Shown: positions 13,201 to 24,607, counted from the first letter of the stretch. The stretch is DNA of 64,000 nt from Phylloscopus collybita (GCA_027886175.1 JAJNNQ010000003.1:3494001-3558000), one strand, 5' to 3'. Translations and numbers: made by a program. The notes: generated by a model not told the origin, from the letters alone.

Positions 13201-15813
13201 GCAGCACCCTCATTTCCTTTAACTTTGCCCTTTAACTGGTTTCTCTTTAAAAGATTTCAGAGTGCTTCCATCACATTTCAGGCCCCAAAGTTATCTCTAG
13301 TCCAGGATCTATAGAGAAACTGGTTATGCAGCATGGAAAAGATTAGCTGCATTACTTTACCAATGCAATACTTTAATTTTATTTTTCTCATAAAGCAATG
13401 AAGTCAAAGAATAATCCCTGGACAGTCAAGAGATGTAGCTCAGATATTTACAGCTTTTTGATTTGGCAACAGAAACATTGTTGATTTAAAATCCAGGTCA
13501 TTTAAAATCAAAAGTTCAAAGTGCAGTCAGGTACTGCACCTGCAAACTGGATTTGCTGTCAGCATTTTATGTTTGTTTCCAAGTCTCTGCTTAAAGAAAA
13601 TTCCTTCCTGTTGTTCCATAACAAAGAGTTAAATAGGACAGGTTCAGGAATGGGTTTGGTGGTGGATATCACCAGTCAGCTCTGTCTCTCCAGGTGAGCT
13701 GGGCATAGCACAGGCTCTGAATTCCCTGTGTTCTCTTTACTAACAAACTCCTCCTGCAAAAATCCGAGTGATTGTGCAGGGGAGGCCTCTGCAGAAAGAC
13801 AGGGAAGAAAAGTTTATTTCCCAGATCCTCCGGAGTCCTTAGGAATATAACTTCCCTTTATTTTAGTGGGACATTAGGCAGCTAGGGGCTGCTGCTGCAT
13901 TTGGTATTTCTCTGCGCTCTCACTCTCTCTTAGGTGTAACAGCTACCTCCAGAACACAGTTAAATTTAAAGAACCATTTTTTACTGTTACATTTTATTTT
14001 TCCTTCTATTCTGTGGCTTAATTGCCAGCGATTATTTTTTTAAACAGGGCTTACTGCTACCGTACTTGGCATAGATAAATTCTCCTGCTTAATGGGCTTG
14101 ATACACTGGCATGGATCCCAGAACCATGTGAGTTTATTGCATGGATCATCAAATCTATTAATGTTATCAGATCCTGGTCGGTATTTCACATTTCCCATTG
14201 ATACACTGAAACAAGGAAGAGAATTACAGAAAACGCAGCTCCCACAATTGCCTGCTGCTGCCACGAGCATGCCTGGATGGCTACTCAAAATCATGTTTCA
14301 AGCATGAAAAGTTCAAACCAACAGCCCAGACCTCACGTATCTGATCCAGAGAATCTCTCCTCTGTGTCAGGATAAAGTTGGTTGCACGCCCCTCTTTGGC
14401 AAAGCCGGAGCAACAGAAAAAGCCAACTTGTCAAATTTTAGCTTGAGAACAAGATATTCCTGTGTCCTCTGTTGGCAAATGCACAGCCTAGCAGGAGTAG
14501 CCCTTTAGCCATCTGCCACACACCCCCTCGCCAGCCAAACATTTACACCTCTTCTGTGACTGAAGCGAAGGCTTCTGGCAAAGAGCTCCCCGCTATTACC
14601 TGGAAATGGCCTGAAATTGAAATACTAAGTAAGGATGGTGTCAGCTGGTGACTAAACACGTTGAAGGAACAAACCCCTGTAAGAATCCAACAGCATAAAC
14701 CCAACTCTGTGCCCCCTGCACATAAACTGTGTGCTGCCAGGCATGCTTTGATGGATGCTTCCACAGGGAAAAGGATGGCTGAGGATCATCCTGAAGTTTA
14801 GTGCTGTTACAGCAGATCCCTCTGATTCTTCTTTCATGCTATTTTGAGAAAGAAAAGTTGGCTCTGGGCTTTGTCTGTGCTGACCTGACAATCTTGCACT
14901 TGACAATTAGAGAGGTGCTGAGGTCTTTCACTTCCCAGACCATTGATGTTTCGGGTACATCCCTGCTGCTTTGCTTCTGATTTCTCGGCATGCAGATGTC
15001 AGACATGGCCAACTTTTCATCTTCAACTACAGGACACTCACATTTGCTGCATCCTTAAACCAAGACACACAGGGATCTGTATTTAAGTGGCACTTTTAAG
15101 CCAAGACATTCAAAGTTATTCCAAAAGTAACAGAATAGCCTTACCCAAGTAACTTACTTGAACTTTACTTTTAAATCACCCTTTAAAACCACTTTATTAG
15201 AATACTCCTCTCCTCCATCCTATTTAAGGTTTATGCTGCCCAGGAGCTGCAGATGGATGCTCAACATAAAACCCTGCAAGACAACAGAGAAGCCCAGACT
15301 GGACACAATTTGCACTGCACGCCTGCCTTTCCCATTTATGCCAGGAATTGCCAAGTGATGTGCAGTCCTTTGGGGATAAGAGTCACTACAGGATGTGTAG
15401 GAGTGAGAGGGCATGAGTGCTCTCTAGGAATCCACGACAAAACCTCACCCTGACCTCGGTGGGACTGGGATCCCAACGCGGGGAGACCCTACAACCCCAC
15501 AGGCTGGAGGAGAAGAAGGGGGAGAAGGAGCAAAACTTTGAGAGAGGTTGGACAGCCGGAGGAGGAAGAGGAGGGTGTTCTGCAAGCCTTGGGGAAGGGC
15601 AGCAGAGGCTCCTGCCGAGGGAGTACCTTGTAACTGAGCCGAGAGCGACTCCTGATGCTGCTGGTACTTGAGCGCCGTGGCCTCAGCCTTCCTCAGCTGG
15701 CCCTGCAGCTCGTAGTAGAGCATCGCCCCGTACAGGAACCCGAACACCACGGTCAGCAGCAGCAGCGTCTGGAAAATCCGCTTCTGTTTCCGGGAGCACA
15801 TCCCGTTGCCCAT
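1138..15813 (-). CDS. GOLIM4: GOLIM4 (GPP130), 5' part, five coding exons
   Basis: Golgi integral membrane protein 4 is a type II protein of the cis-Golgi that cycles through endosomes; the human protein is known for manganese-induced loss and for binding the Shiga toxin B subunit during retrograde traffic. Five exons (15627-15813, 3786-3860, 2582-2631, 1792-1845, 1138-1288) join in phase to give about 172 residues. Residues 1-12 are a short basic cytoplasmic tail (MGNGMCSRKQKR), about 13-34 a hydrophobic signal anchor, and the rest a charged Gln/Glu/Lys-rich luminal coiled coil (for example QHEELKKQH and LQLQQEKEQE). All introns are GT-AG. The start is the first in-frame ATG after an in-frame TGA at 15853-15855. 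The vertebrate protein is far longer, so the acidic C-terminal part lies left of position 1. Identification rests on close match to the family N-terminus as I know it and on the EGFEM1 neighbour. Confidence 0.95.
1792..1845 (-). CDS. GOLIM4: GOLIM4 coding exon 4
   Basis: Fifty-four bases encode 18 residues, QDSNSRYSALSVQHQMLK, in phase 0 at both ends, so skipping this exon would keep the reading frame. The acceptor TTTTCCAG precedes 1845 and the donor GTGGGT starts at 1791. Confidence 0.94.
2582..2631 (-). CDS. GOLIM4: GOLIM4 coding exon 3
   Basis: Fifty bases encode the end of split Asp88 and FLVYKLEAQETLNKGR. The acceptor ATGTTGCAG precedes 2631 and the donor GTAAGT begins at 2581. It ends in phase 0. 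It is a short coiled-coil exon. Confidence 0.94.
3786..3860 (-). CDS. GOLIM4: GOLIM4 coding exon 2
   Basis: Seventy-five bases encode the luminal coiled-coil stretch VYEHRSRLEKSLQKERLEHK and the following KAKE. The acceptor is a pyrimidine-rich CTCTTTCCAG at 3870-3861 and the donor GTAAAA starts at 3785. It enters with two bases completing Val63 and leaves with one base of Asp88, matching both neighbours. Positively charged heptads suit the stem region that in mammals carries Golgi and endosomal targeting information. Confidence 0.95.
7601..7710 (-). mobile_element. CR1 LINE 3' fragment
   Basis: The plus strand starts ATCATAGAATGG, continues with TTGGAAGGGACCTTAAAGATC and CCATGGGCAGGGACACCTTC, and ends at TTGCTCCAAGCC. 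This is the reverse complement of a CR1 3' terminus, heavily 5'-truncated, within GOLIM4 intron 1. Confidence 0.88.
15526..15557 (+). repeat. 32-bp direct repeat, copy A
   Basis: This segment, which begins AGGAGCAAAACTTTGAGAGA, is identical over 32 bases to 16969-17000. Copy A lies in GOLIM4 intron 1, about 70 bases past the exon 1 donor, within purine-rich sequence. The match stops sharply at both ends. Confidence 0.9.
15627..15813 (-). CDS. GOLIM4: GOLIM4 coding exon 1
   Basis: This exon encodes residues 1-62 plus the first base of a split Val codon: cytoplasmic tail, signal-anchor segment (IFQTLLLLTVVFGFLYGAML) and the start of the luminal stem ending in SLSAQLQ. The donor is the GT at 15626-15625. 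An in-frame TGA lies 42 bases before the ATG, so the open frame running further upstream to a GTG at 15849 is not an alternative start. Confidence 0.96.
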
Positions 15814-15892
15814 GTCCCCGGCGGGGTCCCGAGGGCCCCCGCCCGACACGGCTCAGCAGCGGGCGGGAGGCGGCGGCATCGGAGGCCCCGGG

Positions 15893-15950
15893 AGGAGCAG
15901 GAGGAGGAGGAGGAGGAGGAGGAGGAGAAGGAGGAAGGGAAAGAGGGACG
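15893..15950. repeat. GGA-rich trinucleotide tract
   Basis: An almost pure purine run of GGA/GAG repeats lies about 80-140 bases upstream of the GOLIM4 ATG. On the GOLIM4 strand it is a polypyrimidine CCT tract, probably in the 5' UTR or core promoter. Confidence 0.85.
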
Positions 15951-16218
15951 GCGGAGGCGGGGCCGGCCCAGCGTTTCAGCCCCTGGGCACGGCCGCGGCG
16001 CCCGGGGCGGTCTCTCCGGTGCGGGCAGCAGCGGGGCTCATGCCGGGGGTGCTCCGCGTCCCTGCGGCCGTGTGCCGGTCCCTGCGGCTGGGGAGGGCTG
16101 CGGGCCGGGGCTGCGGGGAACAAAGGCGGGTCCCGGCCCCGCACTGACGTGTCCCCGCTCGGCCGCGGCTCCCCCGCCGCGGGATCCCCGAAGGAAGTCC
16201 CGCTCCGGGCGCGGCCTC

Positions 16219-16264
16219 ATTGGGTCGGGCCGCGGGGCTCTGCCCTCCCTCCGGAGCGCATTGG
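16219..16264 (-). promoter_or_regulatory. Paired CCAAT boxes of the GOLIM4 promoter
   Basis: Two ATTGG motifs at 16219-16223 and 16260-16264 read CCAAT on the minus strand, 41 bases apart, about 405-450 bases before the GOLIM4 ATG. Spaced CCAAT boxes in a GC-rich TATA-less promoter are typical NF-Y sites. An ETS-like GGAAGT lies nearby at about 16194. The binding is inferred from motifs alone. Confidence 0.5.
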
Positions 16265-16319
16265 GTGCCCGCCGCGTCCGTCCGCAGCGGGCTGCGCTTC
16301 CCTGCCCGCCCCTCCAGCT

Positions 16320-16645
16320 CCAGCTTCGCCCCGCGTCCCCTCAGCCCCGCATCCCCTCAGCCCTCATCCCCGCCTCCCCTCAGCCCCTCAACCCTGCATC
16401 CCCTCATCCCCGCCCCCCCTCAGCCCCTCAGCCCTGCATCCCCTCAGCGCCGCAGTCCTCAGCCCCGCATCCCCTCATCCCCGCCCCCCCTCAGCCCCTC
16501 AGCCCTGCATCCCCTCAGAGCCGCAGTCCTCAGCCTCGCATCCTCTCAGCCCCGCATCCCCGCCCCTCCTCATCCCGCAGCCCTGCATCCCCTCAGCGCC
16601 GTAGTCCTCAGCCCCGCATCTCCTCACCCCCGCATCCCCTGGTGC
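16320..16645. repeat. C-rich minisatellite with higher-order units
   Basis: The array is built from short variants of CAGCCCCGCATCCCCT with interspersed CCCGCCCCC segments. Larger blocks recur: CCCTGCATCCCCTCAG starts at about 16432, 16503 and 16580, giving blocks of about 71-77 bases. It has almost no A, so all plus-strand frames stay open and produce long spurious Pro/Ser-rich frames. Confidence 0.85.
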
Positions 16646-16690
16646 GAGGCCGCCTCGGCAACGGGGCTCGTGTGGTGATGAAGGGGGGCC

Positions 16691-16825
16691 GTGACAGAGG
16701 GGCGTGACAGAGGGGCTGTGACAGCGGGGCTGTGACAGCGGGGCCGTGACAGCGGGGCTGTGACAGCGGGGCTGTGACAGCGGGGCCGTGACAGCGGGGC
16801 TGTGACAGCGGGGCTGTGACACACA
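16691..16825. repeat. 14-bp minisatellite, ten units
   Basis: GTGACAGCGGGGCT-type units begin at 16691, 16704, 16718, 16732, 16746, 16760, 16774, 16788, 16802 and 16816. The spacing is exactly 14 bases after the first unit, which is 13. The first two units carry GAGG in place of GCGG, and the last base alternates between T and C. It lies about 0.9 kb upstream of the GOLIM4 start. Confidence 0.95.
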
Positions 16826-16921
16826 GCGCGTCCCCCCATGGCACCGCCGGGACCGTCTGGGGCTCAGGGGCACCGGGAAGGCAGAGCCCCAAGGAGCCCC
16901 TTGTAGCCAAGCACCTGAGGT

Positions 16922-17185
16922 GTTCATGGAATTGCAGGATGGGTTGGAAGGGACCGTAAAGATCACCCAGGAGCAAAACTTTGAGAGAGGTTGGACAGCC
17001 TCGGGCTGTCCAAGGGCAGGGACACCTCCCACTGTCCCAGGCTGCTCCAGCCCCAGTGTCCAGCCTGGCCTTGGGCACTGCCAGGGATCCAGGAACAGCC
17101 TCAGCTTCTCTGGGAATTCCAGCCCAGCCCCTCCCCACCCTCACAGGGAAGAATTCCTTTCCCATCTAAACCTACTCATCACTCT
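16922..17185 (-). mobile_element. CR1 LINE 3' fragment
   Basis: The plus strand reads as the reverse complement of a CR1 3' end: GGGTTGGAAGGGACC near the start, then GGGCAGGGACACCTCCCACT, AGCCTGGCCTTGGGCACT and the CATCTAAACCTACTC block. It is 5'-truncated and non-coding. It carries the foreign-looking 32-bp insert described separately. Confidence 0.85.
16969..17013 (+). repeat. 32-bp direct repeat copy B with 10-bp palindrome
   Basis: Copy B (16969-17000) sits inside the CR1 at 16922-17185, where ordinary CR1 sequence is expected. Its last ten bases, TTGGACAGCC (16991-17000), are followed by TCG and then the exact inverse complement GGCTGTCCAA (17004-17013). This gives a perfect 10-bp stem with a 3-base loop. 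Confidence 0.9.
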
Positions 17186-20100
17186 AATCTATTTTTTTTC
17201 AAAACTTGTTGGCTGCACTTTGTTGTGCGTGTTGATTGTCTCAGCCTTCACTGTCCTTGGCCTTTTCTTCCCCCCAGAGCCCAGCCCATGGCACGGGTGC
17301 ATCTCAGTTCAGGCTCCCAAAAATGTGCCGTCCTAATTCAGTGCTCCCAAATCCCTCTGTGGTGCTGAAAAACCTGAGACGGGTCACGTATACACCATCA
17401 GCATAAATTCAGACTTAGCCTAAATACAGCTCCCTCTCCTAGTGTATTTTATTACAGGACAAACAAAACCCAACCAAGTCTCAAGCTAAACTAGAAGAAT
17501 AAGCAAAAATTTCAAATTAATATGCCAAAGCTGGTTTTTTTCCTAAATACACTTAACTCATAAATCTGTGTTTCGCATAGGCATTATTCTGGCCTTAATA
17601 GAAAAACAACATCAAAGAAGCTTAAGAAATTCTTACTCAAATATTTTGCATATTCCAGTAATTAATAGCAGTCAGTACCACAAGCTAATATGATTCCTAC
17701 ATGTATTTCAAATATCTGTTTGATATATTTTCATTTAATGGAATCTCAGTTTGAGGACCAAAGTGTTTGAAATTATGAGTTAGACACCCAGGAAGGAGCT
17801 GTAATTGCTTTGAAATAGTGGTGATTAAAAATAAAATAAAAAAACCCAAACAAACATGACCTTTTCCCTTGTCTTTAGGAAGCTTCCTGGGGTACTCGAA
17901 GTTACATTTAAAATCTTTTGTTCCAACCATGAGTGTTTCAAGTTGAGGTATTTTCATGCTGGTTTAGAGTATCCATTTCTCTCACAAAAATATTTCCAGG
18001 AAGTTTCTTGGTATCACCCAAGCTCCAGCTCCCCTCCCTCTACCAAATTCCTTCAGAGCTGTCCTGTGCTTTTTCCATTTCCAGGCTCTTCAGGCTGAGC
18101 TCTGCTGAGTAAAATGAGATAATTCTTTATTTTTGGACTGAGACTTTCAAATCACTGGGGGTGATTTGTACTTCAGTATTATAACTCTCAAAATAATTGA
18201 ATTTTTTTGTGTTTCCACTTGTTGCCTACATCACCACTCATAAAACCAGCCTATGTCTTTAGTTTTGGTTACTTTGCACTGGAGAACAATTGGCTGACAT
18301 TTTAAAATGTTTAAGGTGATAAAATGTAAATTTAAAAGGACACTGAACCCACAGTGTTATTTAATATCTATTCCAAATACATTTAATTGATTATGGTGTA
18401 AATACACTTTAACTGCTTGTAGAAATTGGCAATATCATTAACAAATACTAGGGAAAAAAAAAAAGCAAATGACTGTTTCATTTCGTTTAATCAAATATTA
18501 CTTATATTCAGTAACTGCTAGTGATAGATCTCTTCAGCTCGTGTAAATTGTGATTCTCCGTGAACAAACCAATTAAAGTTGAAATGAGGAATTTATTGGG
18601 AGCAAGGGACTATTATGCAAAGCTATTAGGCAAATTTGAATTGGAAGTCCCAAAATAGAAAGGTTTGGACCTAAAAGAGGCTGTAATATATTAAAAAGCA
18701 TTAAATTAGTTGCTGGGAGAGAAATGTTACTTGGCCCAGTCTCTGGATACGTTACTGATCTAATCAGGAGAGAGATGAGGGATGAGTGGTTTCCGAGCCA
18801 TGGGGAGCTGGGAGGCTGCAGAGGGACTTTGTGGCAGGAATTTACACAGAGCCATTTACCAGCTCTGCTTTCATTTCCCAGGCAAAGGAGGCTTGTGCAA
18901 CCCAACTGCCCGTGAGTTTGTGCTGCTCAGCACCAGCCCTTGGCCAGGGCATTGGCCAATTCCAGCAGATTTAGCCAAGAGACGTGGAGCGAAATGAAGT
19001 TCCTCTAAGTTTTGAGAAATGTATAAATTCCAGCCCTGTAAGTTCCTCTCCATGTACTCAGACCTGGATAACTGAGAACTGATCAGGGGAGAGATGTCAG
19101 AAAAATCCCATTTCCTTCAGACACAGGTTCTCATCATCAACCACAAGATGTGAGAAGTGCACCCCTCTGTAATTTGGACACCACAGAACTACATTTTTTA
19201 GTTTGCTTTGTGTTTTTTCCTCCTTATAAGATAATTTTCTTTTCATTTCTGTCTTTTTTTTTTCACTGTCAGTTTCACTAATCTCAATGCCACAATTACT
19301 ACATCTCTAATAAAAATGACCACTGAATAGCTGTAAATTTTTTCCAGGATGGTGTAATGAGCACAGCAGCTAAACAGATCAAGCAGCAGGTCTTTTCTTT
19401 ATTTTTATTTTATTTTAAACTTCCCAATCAATGGGTCAGGGATCCCAAGTGATGGAAATCCACGGTGAAGGTTGTCCCACACAAGTCACAGCCCATTCCT
19501 TTTGGTTGCCAGAAGTTAAGGAATGTCCTGGCAAGGCATCTGTTATTACCTCTCCAGCTACAAAGTACATTCCAGCTGCAGATGTTTAACCTTTTTGTCC
19601 AGTGGCTAAAGCTTACTAAGTCATACAATGACTGTTTTAACATGCCGTGTCATCTAGGAGTGATCAGGAGCTGCAGGAATAAAAAGATTGGACTTGAAGA
19701 GGTGAATGCTCCTGGGAAAATTGAATTTACCCCTGCTCGAGGTCATAGTTTGTGACATTTGGGGGAAGTCAGGATTTTTATAGCTGAGCTATGTCTGAGT
19801 GTCCAGCTTGAGTAATCAGTTGAACTCTGTTTGCTGATGTCCACGTTGGAAGTGAGAACAGAAGGGCTGTGTTTTAATAGAGAAAGTTTTATGCTATTTA
19901 ATATTCTAGGGGGAAGAAAATAATCAAAATAATCAAATAAGGCATCCCAAACTGGACACTCCAAGTTATCACAGCTTTGACATTTATGTTCTGGTGCCCC
20001 CAGTTCTGGATGGGACATGATGATTGACTTTTACTTCATGGATGCACAGAAAGACACCTTTTTGTAAATCCTCCAGCATTCATGATAGGAATGGGGATGA

Positions 20101-23100
20101 AACACTGGTGAGAAAATTTTGTGGGAGTACAAAGAGTAATTTAAACAGTTCCCCACCGAGGTGAGAAATGTAGTTCCTGGCTGAGATGGCTGAGGAGGCT
20201 ATGCTGTGGCTTTATCCTGTTTCTGGCACTTCCTGACTTAAAACAATCTTGTCGTTTTACTGGCTCAAAACCATTATCCTTTGTAAATAATTCATGCAGG
20301 TAAACAGATGCACTCAAATGTACAGCTGTTGTAGCAGGACTTGGAAGCAGTGGAGCCGTGTTTGCCACAGAGCTACAAATTCCCTTTACACGTGCAGGAT
20401 GCTCTTGGAGTGGCCCTACGTGACTTTGTGTCACTGCCATGCAGTCACCACAGCTGAACTCCAATGTGTGCTGTGCTGGAGCCATAAGTTGCCTGTCAAG
20501 GCAGAACAGCTTCTAAGAAACACTGAAATTTGATCAGCCTTTTGCTGCAATCCCCAGAGGAAAAAAAAAAGCACACCCTCCTCATGCCATTACATGTTCC
20601 ATTGTTCTTAACATGACAGCTTCCATAAAAACAGTAGTAAACACCTGAAGTAAAGAGAAGGATCCCATATCTTTTAAACAGTGAATTGACCTTAAACAGT
20701 GCTCAGGTGATCCACCTGATGAGGAATTCGCAATTGGAAACCCCTGTTCCTGAGGAACAAAAAAAGAAAAATAACCATAATTGACTGCTAATGATAATCT
20801 GGATATTCCTGCATTTAAGGGGCAGGATATTTCAGCCTTTGGGCACTGATCTAACAGCACATTTTGTGCATTTTCACAGGGATCTGTTTGTATTTTGCTT
20901 CTCTGTGGTTTTTTGATGCTGCAGATCCCTCTCAACCAGTGGGTGAAATACAAACAACAACTTGGGCTGCCCAGAGGATGAACAACTGCACATCAAAGCC
21001 CTGGGGCTGTGCCTGCAGCCAGGTGGGAATGGGAGGGGAAAATCCTAAATGGGAAGAAAAATCCCTGACTCCTGGGGGAGCACCAGGAGGGTGTAAGGAC
21101 ACGGGAGCCTGGTGCCCGGAGTGTTGGGGAATTCTCTGTCCTGTCTGCAAGGGAAGGGAGCTTCCCCACGTTGCAGTTTCAAAGGACAGCGGCTGCATTC
21201 CGCTTTTTATGAGTTAGAGGAAATTGTTGAGCTTGGGAAGGCTGACTGCAGACTTTGTTTCTCTCTCATCCATAGGATAATCTCCAGTGATTACTTTTTC
21301 CTGGTGCATTTCCCGTTGGGCTGTCCAGACTGGAGGCCGTGGCAGATGCAGGAGTAAATAGGTCAGTGAATTTTGAATGGTTCCATCCCCTGCTTTTTCC
21401 AGTCTTGTCACGCTTGTCCACTTTTTTTTTTCACTGTCTTTGTTTTTCCAGCACCTGAAGAAAAGCCAGGGTCTGATACCTCACAGCTGTCCAGAAATCT
21501 CATCTTCATAATTGTTTACGTTATCATTGCACTGTGAGATAGTGAGTGATGAACTAATGTACATTCCTTGATGTTTATGTCTGGGATATCCTTGTGATTG
21601 TTAGAGGATCTGCAATGGAGACTTTCAAATGGAGTTTGGAAACTCTTACTTTGTGAAGTTAATTTGAGATGGAAAGAAAGGAAAGAAAAACAACCACTCA
21701 TGAATTTATGTTTAAAATCTGAAGAAATGTAGATAAGGAATTTTAACTGAGCTTAAAATGAACTCAGGACTTCAACAGCCATATCCACATTCATTTTCAT
21801 GGGACTGTTGTCTCTGTTAATGATATTATCATGGCCTGGCAGACTCAGAAACAGAAGCTGTTTTTCCAGTCAGTAACAGAGTTATCCCCAAATAGTAGTT
21901 TTAATTTAATTGCAGTTATTGACTTCTAGCTCCTTCCTATTCACCAGGAAAATGTGTGCAGGCTTTTTTTCCCATAACATAGCTATCTTTCCTAATTGTT
22001 AGTCTTGGAAGGGCTTTGCTGTTACATTACAAACTAAAATTAGTTCCAGTCCAAAGGAATTCTACATATTTGTTTGGGAATGTATAAGAATATGGAGGAG
22101 TGGAGAAAAGGGCTGAATTTGAGAAAGACCCGCTGAAAAATCTCAATCTCATCTGAAAGATATCCAAATTTACTTCACTCCTATCGGTGAGAATTACTCT
22201 TGACTACTTCCTGTTGAAAGAATTATTGTGCTTTATTTGCTACCAAAGCCTCATTTGAGAAATTTTCTTATTTCCTGGAAGATGAATGGCTGCTGGCAGC
22301 TCTCAGTCACTGCTACATCAGTTTTCCTCACAGCTTTCCCTGTTTTCCAGCTCCCTGGTCTGCCTGGGATCGGGGTGTTCTGCAGAGGTCAAGTTTATTA
22401 TGCACATAAGTGAGCATGACAAAGTAAAGAACCTCTAAGGACTCGAATGATGAAGGTCCTAAAAGAAATAATTAATGGCTGTACCAGTCAGACTCCTGAA
22501 CCAGCTGGAGAAACCACACTGGAAATTGATCTTTTTTTGTCTGTGAAAAAACATAACTTGGCTTTTGGCTTGGATCCATCCAGCACTGTAAGGACAGGGG
22601 GAAAAAAAAGATCCCAGGAGCTGTTTGTTTTTGTAGTTATTAAAACCGATGAGCTCAGAGTTTGGAAATGCTAAAAAAAGAAAAAAAAGACGAAAAAACG
22701 TGTGGGGAGAGAGAAGACCTGGAGCAAAGCAAGGGGAATTCACACGCCGGGTGGAGAGGGAATGTTGGAGATCGGTGCCACCTAGTGGGAATTCTCCAGA
22801 AGATCGAGGCGAGCCAGGCTGGCTGCTTTTCACCCTAAAAAAAAAAAAAAAAATCTAGAGAAAGAAAGAAATCATTGATGATGGTGTGGGCACTCAGCAG
22901 CGTCAATAAGTAAGGCTGGGAGTGTGTGAGATGGAGGCTACAGGTGGTGGGTGGAAAAAGTAAAGTTAATTAAATCTCTGCTACAGCTCCTTACAAGGGG
23001 ACTGTGTCTTTTAGAGTTAGGTAACAAAAACCCCCCTAACACTGCTCAGTGGGTGCAGGGGAGCTCTTTGCCTGTGGAATATTGCCCTGGAAGGTTGGGG

Positions 23101-24290
23101 AGGGGCTTGAGACAGTGCACATGCAGGATTTATTAACCATACCTGGGCTGGAAGTGCTTGGAGGCAATGGAGCTCATAAAGTTTTACAAGCATTTACACA
23201 GCACATTTACATTGTGAATAAAGAAGTGCTACAGCTGCTGGTAAGAACCTCTGCACGGAGTTACTGCCTTGTAAATAATGAGCCTTGAGAGCAAAATCTA
23301 CTCACCTACAGTATCAGACATTCTTGTGCTCTGGCCGTGATGATGAACAGTCCCTGAGAGCCACGAAGTCCAGCTCAGTGCATGCCTTTTCTTGTTTGAT
23401 TGAACAAAAAAACCCCCAAAAATAATTCATTTCCTTAGGAAACGATGTCGCAATCAGACAAGGGTGTTGTGTTTGTGTGTTGCTCACTTTCAAACCTTGC
23501 AATTCGTTGTCTAACTCGAGCACATTTGCCAGAGGGCAGCAATCTCAGATATGACATTCCTGAAAGTTTCATGAAAATAAGTGTCCAGGTAGAGGAGAGT
23601 CAGCCAGAGGGAAAACTGCCATCAATTGGCCCCTAATAACATGGAAAAATACTTAATACATACTGCTAGAAAAAACCCTACCATTACTTTTCATAGTAAA
23701 CTATAAACCACAGGATTTTCAAAGATAAGCTTCTGCTGGAAATACTTGTTTAGGCAAAAGCAAGAGAAAAGTGGTAGTAAACCAGGAATGTGAGTGGGAT
23801 CGGGGCATTGAGCAGCACCAGGGGTTTCAGCTGGAAGGCATTTAGAAACCCAAAGTGTTTGCCTTACCTGGATGGCTCTTGCTGTCTCATAACAGAGAAG
23901 CCTGGTGCACTCTGAACACACTCTTGCTGTTTGCCACTCATTCTGCTTTCAGTGTGAGCTCACCTTGTCTCCAGGTGGGGCTGGGAGCTGCAGTGTGTGA
24001 CTGCCAGAAGGGACCGATGGCCCTTGGCTTTAAAAGGAGATGGCAATTCACAGAGTCCCAGGAAAAGCAAACAGGAATGGAGTGACCTCCTGATCTCTGT
24101 GCTGCCCCCAGGACACCTTTGCCTCTCTTGTCTCTGGGCTCAAAGGGGCCCTCCCTTCCTCCCCATTTAATGTGGAAAGAGGAGCATTTGTTTCATGGGC
24201 AGTTGGCCTTGCATCCGTAGGGATCAAAGGTGTGTTTGCAGGAGGCCAATCCTTGAGGAGAAGAGAGGAAGAGATCCCAGAAGCCTGGTG
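17186..24290. other. Intergenic DNA
   Basis: The stretch is AT-rich, with short A and T runs (for example near 22838-22853). I see no exon-like open frame with splice sites, no RNA gene and no repeat family I can name. Short open frames of 60-125 codons occur on both strands at chance level. Confidence 0.7.
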
Positions 24291-24450
24291 ATCACAGAAT
24301 CCCAGAATAGTTTGAGTTGGGAAGGACCTTAAAGCCCATCCAGTGCCACCCCCTGCCTTGGGCAGGGTCACCTTCTACTATCCCAGGTTGTTCCAAGTCC
24401 CCTCCAACCTGGCCTTGGACACTTCCAGGGATGGGGCATCCATGATCAGT
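24291..24450 (-). mobile_element. CR1 LINE 3' fragment
   Basis: The fragment begins ATCACAGAATCCCAGAATAG, followed by TTGGGAAGGACCTTAAAGCC, CTTGGGCAGGGTCACCTTC and ACACTTCCAGGGATGGGGC. This is the antisense CR1 3' end, truncated at its 5' side. Confidence 0.9.
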
Positions 24451-24607
24451 GGGGAGAGTCCACATGTTTCAGCAAATAATTCAAAACCCCACAGCTTCAG
24501 GCTGTGGAAACCTCATTCTCTGTGGCTTCTCTTTGGATATTTTATGCTTTTTGGAGTGTCACTTTTGCTGACCTGCTGCAGGGCTGGGACACAAGACTTT
24601 GGAGGTG

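Larger units (their letters stand above)
3861..15626 (-). other. GOLIM4 intron 1
   Basis: This is an intron of about 11.8 kb between the signal-anchor exon and the first stem exon. It is AT-rich and carries one CR1 fragment (7601-7710) and a 17-base A run (9130-9146). The open frames here are short, lack splice-compatible partners and resemble no protein I know. A TA-rich patch lies near 10640-10710. Confidence 0.85.
15600..16850. promoter_or_regulatory. CpG island over GOLIM4 exon 1 and promoter
   Basis: CpG dinucleotides and G+C are much denser here than in the AT-rich flanks, and the block covers the first coding exon and about 1 kb upstream of the ATG. This is the usual form of a housekeeping vertebrate promoter. 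The transcription start cannot be set exactly, but it should lie between about 15,860 and 16,260. The upstream half is occupied by two minisatellites, so part of its G+C comes from tandem repeats and not from promoter sequence. Confidence 0.8.

Noticed and set aside
15847..15849. Upstream in-frame start for GOLIM4 giving 12 extra residues
   Set aside because: The codon is GTG, not ATG, and an in-frame TGA sits at 15853-15855. The family N-terminus matches the ATG at 15811-15813.
15655..16707. A 350-codon plus-strand open frame across the GOLIM4 promoter
   Set aside because: It is antisense to GOLIM4 exon 1 and runs through the GGA tract and C-rich minisatellite, giving low-complexity Arg/Gly/Glu and Pro/Ser sequence. 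Its length is due to the lack of A/T.
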